Shown one piece after another: positions 59,601 to 64,000 of a DNA stretch of 64,000 nucleotides (position 1 is its first letter; the number at the start of each line of letters is the position of its first letter). Origin of the DNA: WQUF01 sp031549885 (GTDB lineage: Bacteria; Bacillota; Clostridia; Clostridiales; Clostridiaceae); assembly GCA_031549885.1 (NCBI GenBank), contig JAVBPD010000037.1, forward strand, positions 1 to 64,000, read 5' to 3'. The notes beneath the pieces were generated by a model, which was given only the letters and a program-made list of their open reading frames with translations, searched no databases and was not told the origin of the DNA. The position numbers and the translations under genes are program-made.

Positions 59601-61321
59601 TGATCTTAAGCTTATTTGAAAAAGTTGTAAAAATGAGCTTAGATACATCGTATATAGTAATTGGAATTTTGCTCATTAGAACTTTATTAAAAAAAGCACC
59701 AAGAGTCTTCTCATATGTACTGTGGCTTGTTGTATTTATAAGGCTTATTTGCCCATTCTCATTTGAATCAGTATTTAGTTTTTATAATTATATACCTGCT
59801 GATGAAATTAATGAAAAAATAATTAGTACAAGCTCTATAAAAAATGTGAATCATAATACTCCAATTATTGCGAATAATTCCATTATTTCAATTAGAAATT
59901 CTGAAGAAATAAATGTTTCTAATAAATCTATAGGTATTGAGGATATTTTAAGTTATGGTTGGATTTTAGGAAGTTTAATTTTGCTTTTTTACAATATATT
60001 AGCTTATTTAAAGGTTAAAAATAAAATAAGAAATTCAACTATTGTTGTTAAAAATATATATGAAACAGATCAAATTGAATCAGCATTTGTATTTGGAATA
60101 ATTAACCCTAAAATATATATTCCAATTGGAATTAATGAAGAAGAGAAAAATTATATTTTAGCCCATGAAAAAGTTCACATTAAAAGAAAGGATTATTTGA
60201 TAAAATATTTAGCTTTCTTTGTTTTAGTAATACATTGGTTTAACCCGTTTGTATGGCTTTCCTTTATGCTCATGACAAAGGATATGGAAATGTCCTGTGA
60301 TGAAGCAGCTTTAAAAAATTTAGGTGAAAATTGTATAAAAAATTACTCTTTAACATTATTGAAATTTGCAACGAGAAATACTTTAAGCCAAAGTCTTTTG
60401 TCTTTTGGAGAAAATAGTACAAAAGTGAGAATTAAAAATGTATTAAAATATAAAAAACCTGCAATTGGAATAATTGTTCTTTGCTCAATTTTATGTTTAA
60501 CAGTTGTAGTTGCAAGTACGACTAATGCTGTTTCTAAAAGTATAGATAATACAAGTAATTTAACTAATACAAGTATAAATTTAACAAATTCGCCTAAAGA
60601 TAGCATGGAATCTATAAATAATGATTTTAATCTAAGTATTATTAATTATTTAGCGTCAAGGTTAACATGGCTATATTATAATGATGATGATTACTGGTAT
60701 ATGAACTTTAATCTTGATGGAACTTTCGAGATAGGTGAAAGTACAGCTGCCTATTATGAAACTGGAAATTATACAGTTAACAATTATGATATAACTGTAA
60801 ATATCACAAGAAGGCATTCTAATTATATTAATAATTCAGAATCAGTAAATGAAACTTATAAGCTATATCTTAATTACAAGGAAGAAAGTATATCAATATA
60901 TGATAAGCCTTATGTTTTTCTGCCACGATCATCTATTGATAAGATTCATCCTACAGCTTTTGATAATGGTACTGATAATTTGACTATTGGTTATTTGTTA
61001 TTTCCATCATGGAGATGTGTTGATTATAATGATCACTCTAAATCTTTAGAAAAAACTTTAATATTTTATGGGGATGGTACCTGTGATATATATGATCCTA
61101 TAGGTAATACTTTTTATAAGGGAAATTATATTATTGATGGAAATAATGTATCAATAAAGATAACCAGCAGCATTGATGATGGAAGTAATTACCAAACTAA
61201 AACCCTTGAAAATAAAAGTTATGAATTAGCTTTTAATAACCAAGATGAAAGTTTATATGTTAAATACATGATAGAAAATGGAGTAAGAGTAAATAATCCC
61301 TTTGCTTTTATAGCTAACTAA
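59600..61321 (+). CDS. M56 family membrane metalloprotease, BlaR1-like, with non-PBP sensor region
   Basis: Four helices lie in the first 312 residues of this 573-residue protein, with the zinc site H189-E190-K-V-H193 in LAHEKVHIKRKDYL and Glu in MEMSCDEAAL. After the last helix (PAIGIIVLCSILCLTVVVAS) the extracellular part of about 255 residues is not a penicillin-binding domain. It holds two related blocks, WYMNFNLDGTFEIG with ETGNYTVNNYDITVNIT, and LIFYGDGTCDIYD with YKGNYIIDGNNVSIKIT. These look like small beta-barrel ligand domains. A signal there probably activates the protease against the BlaI repressor. The trigger is unknown. Confidence 0.85.
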   Translation: MILSLFEKVVKMSLDTSYIVIGILLIRTLLKKAPRVFSYVLWLVVFIRLICPFSFESVFSFYNYIPADEINEKIISTSSIKNVNHNTPIIANNSIISIRNSEEINVSNKSIGIEDILSYGWILGSLILLFYNILAYLKVKNKIRNSTIVVKNIYETDQIESAFVFGIINPKIYIPIGINEEEKNYILAHEKVHIKRKDYLIKYLAFFVLVIHWFNPFVWLSFMLMTKDMEMSCDEAALKNLGENCIKNYSLTLLKFATRNTLSQSLLSFGENSTKVRIKNVLKYKKPAIGIIVLCSILCLTVVVASTTNAVSKSIDNTSNLTNTSINLTNSPKDSMESINNDFNLSIINYLASRLTWLYYNDDDYWYMNFNLDGTFEIGESTAAYYETGNYTVNNYDITVNITRRHSNYINNSESVNETYKLYLNYKEESISIYDKPYVFLPRSSIDKIHPTAFDNGTDNLTIGYLLFPSWRCVDYNDHSKSLEKTLIFYGDGTCDIYDPIGNTFYKGNYIIDGNNVSIKITSSIDDGSNYQTKTLENKSYELAFNNQDESLYVKYMIENGVRVNNPFAFIAN

Positions 61322-61322
61322 T

Positions 61323-61369
61323 ATTTCTACTTAAGTAATATTTAATCAATTTATTGTTTAAGTAGAAAT
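61323..61369 (+). terminator. terminator after the M56 protease gene
   Basis: ATTTCTACTTAA and TTAAGTAGAAAT pair perfectly around a 23-base loop and end in eight T. Confidence 0.8.
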
Positions 61370-61387
61370 TTTTTTTGGAGAATATTA

Positions 61388-61444
61388 TTGACAAATTTGG
61401 TTTATTGTAATAAACTAAATATAGATCTATTACAATAAACCAAA
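61388..61444 (+). promoter_or_regulatory. BlaI-type promoter with two operators (SPOR-domain gene)
   Basis: TTGACA (61388-61393) is followed by GTTTATTGTAATAAAC (61400-61415) and a second site centred 25 bases on. TTTGGTTTATTGTAAT (61396-61411) is the exact reverse complement of 61429-61444. The arrangement copies that at 59170, so one repressor should control both transcripts. Confidence 0.8.
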
Positions 61445-61458
61445 CGGAGGGGTTAAAA

Positions 61459-62289
61459 ATGAAAAAACTTATTTCTCTAATGACGGGGGTAGCACTTATA
61501 GGAGGCATAATTACAGGAGGCTTAGCAAAACCTGTACAAGCTGTGAATAAATATTTTAATAATCTCACTGCTGTTAATGATACTAAAAAGAATATGACAT
61601 TTAAAATTTCAGATAATATGAAATTAGTATCAGATAATACGAATTTTATTAAAGTTTATAGAATTACTGGAGCTACTGAAAATGATAATATAATAATATC
61701 TTTTACAAATTACACATTATTTTCACAAGATGATCTTATTAGTCGTCCATACTTAGCAACATTTATTCCAGGGGATTCACTGGATAAATGGGTAACAAGT
61801 TTAATCAATGGAGTTAACAATTATTCTGCTATTAAAAAAACATCAAAAATAATTGAAAAACAAAGCAATTTGTATGTGGTTGATACATGGTTTAAAGGAA
61901 GTGAGTCCTATGAATTTTATAAAATTTCAAATGGGGTTCCTCTAAGCATGGAAGTGAGTACAAGTGGTTCTTATGAAAAAGATTTTACTAATATTAAAAA
62001 TGAGGCAAGATCATTATTTGGAAGCTTTAATTCAATAAAATCATACTCCCAAAATCCAAATATATATTTTTACGTTATTGTGCTTGGGACTTATAAGAAT
62101 AAGGCAAGTGCAGATAAGGCAGTAATTGCAGCAAAAGCAAAAGGTATATCCACATATATTAGTGGAGAAAATGGTAACTATAAAGTAAATGCTGCATCTT
62201 TTAGGATTAAAGCTAATGCTGAAAGAGAGCAAAGTAGACTTAAGACACTTGGACTTAATTCAAGCTTGGAATATAGACTTAGTAAGTAA
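61459..62289 (+). CDS. exported SPOR-domain protein
   Basis: The 276-residue precursor has a signal peptide (MKKLISLMTGVALIGGIITG, cleaved near KPVQA). A novel domain of about 150 residues containing YRITGATENDNIIISFTNYT follows, then a C-terminal SPOR domain (about 195-270: YFYVIVLGTYKNKASADKAV, then KGISTYISGENGNYKVNAAS). SPOR domains bind peptidoglycan stripped of stem peptides. ACGGAGGGG precedes the ATG. Its promoter has the same operators as the BlaI/M56 operon next door, which suggests a cell-wall stress response. A strong terminator follows. Confidence 0.85.
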   Translation: MKKLISLMTGVALIGGIITGGLAKPVQAVNKYFNNLTAVNDTKKNMTFKISDNMKLVSDNTNFIKVYRITGATENDNIIISFTNYTLFSQDDLISRPYLATFIPGDSLDKWVTSLINGVNNYSAIKKTSKIIEKQSNLYVVDTWFKGSESYEFYKISNGVPLSMEVSTSGSYEKDFTNIKNEARSLFGSFNSIKSYSQNPNIYFYVIVLGTYKNKASADKAVIAAKAKGISTYISGENGNYKVNAASFRIKANAEREQSRLKTLGLNSSLEYRLSK

Positions 62290-62376
62290 ATTTATTATAT
62301 TTTTATCTAAAATGTTCATATAGAAAAATTTAATTTTATCTTTAATTGAGTTTATAAGGGGGTTAAAATAAAAATA

Positions 62377-62429
62377 AATAATGGGCTTGCCTGAATTAAT
62401 TAAAAGTTAATTTAGGCAAGCTCATTATT
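62377..62429 (+). terminator. terminator after the SPOR-domain gene
   Basis: The arms 62377-62399 and 62407-62429 form a stem of about 23 bases (core GGGCTTGCCT with AGGCAAGCTC, one G-U pair), followed by TATTTTAT. Confidence 0.8.
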
Positions 62430-62518
62430 TATTTTATCTATATCTTTTAATTTATTTTTAATATATGATAAAGAATATAGTAGTGGTTTAAAGTATTTTC
62501 ATATTAAGGGGCAAATTC

Positions 62519-64000
62519 ATGATTTTATATGAACATTTAAAGGATTTTAAAAAAGAATTTAAAGAGTATTTAAGGCAAAAAAACAATGATTGGGATATGA
62601 AAAAAGTTGAAATTCATGCAATGAGAGCATTTTTTGCAATTAATGATGATGTTTGTGTATTATTCTGGGAAAGTTTAATAGATGATAAATCGCTTGATAG
62701 GGCAAAAGAAGGTATATTATCTTATTTATCTAATGAACTTGATTTTAATGCAGCACTTTTATACACAGATGAGTATTTTGGGGATATGAAGCTTCTTAAA
62801 GTTTTTTTTGATGAAAGATATAATGGCGTTAAAAGTTTATTAGATGGAGAAAATAAAGACATTGAAGATATTTATAATTTATGCAAAGATGTTTTTGAAA
62901 AGAAGAGGGAAGGCTGCCATGGCTTAAATAAATCCTATTTAAAAATATTTGAAAATATGATTTGTGGCAAAAAATACATATTGAAATGCAGTGATAAAAT
63001 AATAGAATATTTCATCAAAAAAATAAGCCTAGACTATGGAAAAGAATGCCTTATAAACGCCCTTAAAGCCACTTATTTAAACATTAAATATTGTTATGAA
63101 AAGACTAAGCAAAAATCAAATAGCTTGAGGGTAATTTGTGAAAAATTATCAAGTGAATTTAAATTAAATATTTCATTTTCAGATGATATGTTTAATGAAA
63201 CATCTAATAAGCATCATGAAAGTTCTTATATATTCCAAGGAAATCCAAAGTTCTATGATGTTATTGGAGCTATTTTAGATCTTGACACTATAACGTGGAA
63301 AGTAAGGCAGCACACCAACCAAATTAAAGAAGGAGATAAGGTTTATATTTATATATCTGGCACAGAAAGTGGGATAATAGCTTCTGGAATAGTAAGCTGC
63401 GACCCTGAAATAAGCTTTGGAGATGCTTTTGATCCATATATTATTTCTGATAATTTTCGCTTTAGCCATGATAAAACTGTAGATGTTAAAATTTTAAATA
63501 AATTTATAGATAAAAAGATTACTAAAAATTTACTGCAATCCCATGAAGGATTAAAAAACTTAAAGGTATTAACTGAAGCAAATAAAACCAATTATTTAAT
63601 AACAAAAGAACAAGCGGATATTTTAGATAACATGATAAATGGCACATATTTTAAACAAATAACTTTAAAGCCGTACTTAAAGGAAGACTTTTTAAAAGAT
63701 GTATTTATGGATGAAGCAAATTATGAGGATTTAAAAGGTTTATTAAAGTATAAAAAAAATATAATTATTGAAGGACCGCCTGGAGTAGGTAAAACATATA
63801 CTGCAAAGAAGCTTTCCTATTCTTTAATTGGATATTGTGATGATAGCCATGTGATGATGGTACAATTTCATCAAAGCTATAGCTATGAAGATTTTATAAT
63901 GGGGTATAGGCCAACAAAGGATGGATTTGAGCTTAGAGAAGGGCCCTTTTATAAATTTTGCATTGAAGCTTCTAATAATGTAAATGAGGATTATTTTTTT
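62519..64000 (+). CDS. EVE-domain McrB-type restriction ATPase (cut by window edge)
   Basis: The frame is open from ATG 62519, behind AAGGGGC, to the window end (494 residues). The first 220 residues are helical and not recognised. An EVE domain follows (about 235-375) with TWKVRQHTNQIKEGDKVYIY and ESGIIASGIVS; EVE/YTH-like folds read modified bases. Then comes an McrB-type AAA+ domain: Walker A GPPGVGKT (419-426) and FHQSYSYEDFIMGYRP, a hallmark of McrB. McrBC systems are GTP-dependent type IV enzymes that cut modified DNA. The nuclease mcrC should follow outside the window. Preceded by a terminator, it starts its own operon. Confidence 0.85.
   Translation, partial: MILYEHLKDFKKEFKEYLRQKNNDWDMKKVEIHAMRAFFAINDDVCVLFWESLIDDKSLDRAKEGILSYLSNELDFNAALLYTDEYFGDMKLLKVFFDERYNGVKSLLDGENKDIEDIYNLCKDVFEKKREGCHGLNKSYLKIFENMICGKKYILKCSDKIIEYFIKKISLDYGKECLINALKATYLNIKYCYEKTKQKSNSLRVICEKLSSEFKLNISFSDDMFNETSNKHHESSYIFQGNPKFYDVIGAILDLDTITWKVRQHTNQIKEGDKVYIYISGTESGIIASGIVSCDPEISFGDAFDPYIISDNFRFSHDKTVDVKILNKFIDKKITKNLLQSHEGLKNLKVLTEANKTNYLITKEQADILDNMINGTYFKQITLKPYLKEDFLKDVFMDEANYEDLKGLLKYKKNIIIEGPPGVGKTYTAKKLSYSLIGYCDDSHVMMVQFHQSYSYEDFIMGYRPTKDGFELREGPFYKFCIEASNNVNEDYFF

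Overview
The window is very AT-rich, with strong Shine-Dalgarno sites and frequent TTG and GTG starts. It carries clostridial hallmarks: a Spo0A-type DNA-binding domain, the sporulation membrane protein YtaF, DUF1576-, DUF6483- and DUF6514-type proteins, and a selU gene. It looks like a chromosomal segment of a Clostridium sensu stricto species. I see no rRNA, tRNA, CRISPR array or replication origin.

Layout. 1-1000: right end of an IS200/IS605 element inserted in a relic of a conjugative-element cell-wall hydrolase. 1071-4549: YbjQ-like protein, serine hydrolase, and an SDR plus Gfo/Idh/MocA dehydrogenase pair read leftwards. 4766-18909: one long rightward cluster with two tandem GntR/UTRA regulators, an M24 peptidase homologue, aspartate-type aminotransferase, HOGA-like aldolase of the DapA family, homoserine dehydrogenase, alanine-glyoxylate-type aminotransferase, Nudix enzyme, dipeptide ABC transporter and a DUF885-like metallopeptidase. 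The cluster suggests peptide import, hydrolysis, and transamination and retro-aldol cleavage of a released hydroxylated amino acid. 19448-23410: a leftward operon with a Spo0A-like response regulator and two AgrC-like kinases whose defects are complementary. 23815-30886: DUF1576 membrane protein, small proteins, pfkA, a LysR regulator divergent from a C_GCAxxG_C_C protein and a TDT transporter, and a Fic protein. 31054-36665: a second, leftward oligopeptide ABC operon. 36754-46184: YtaF, a DUF6483-type protein, an APC/KimA-like permease, D-Ala-D-Ala carboxypeptidase, an orphan sugar-binding lipoprotein divergent from a YesM/YesN pair, and folC. 46400-53996: secreted CAP-domain protein, secreted HExxH protein, M55 D-aminopeptidase, aminopeptidase P, selU and two unknown proteins. 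54694-59103: aroA, aroE, a radical SAM protein overlapping a D-cysteine desulfhydrase-type enzyme. 59170-62289: BlaI repressor, M56 membrane protease with non-PBP sensor domains, and a SPOR-domain exported protein behind the same type of operator. 62519-end: an EVE-McrB restriction ATPase cut by the window edge.

The two most unusual arrangements are the complementary kinase pair (one keeps the phospho-acceptor His but has lost ATP-binding residues; its paralogue keeps the ATPase but has Lys in place of His) and the peptide/glyoxylate cluster. The Nudix gene in that cluster is flanked by a duplicated 3' end of the aminotransferase gene. All functional statements come from reading the sequence and family knowledge; no database search was run.
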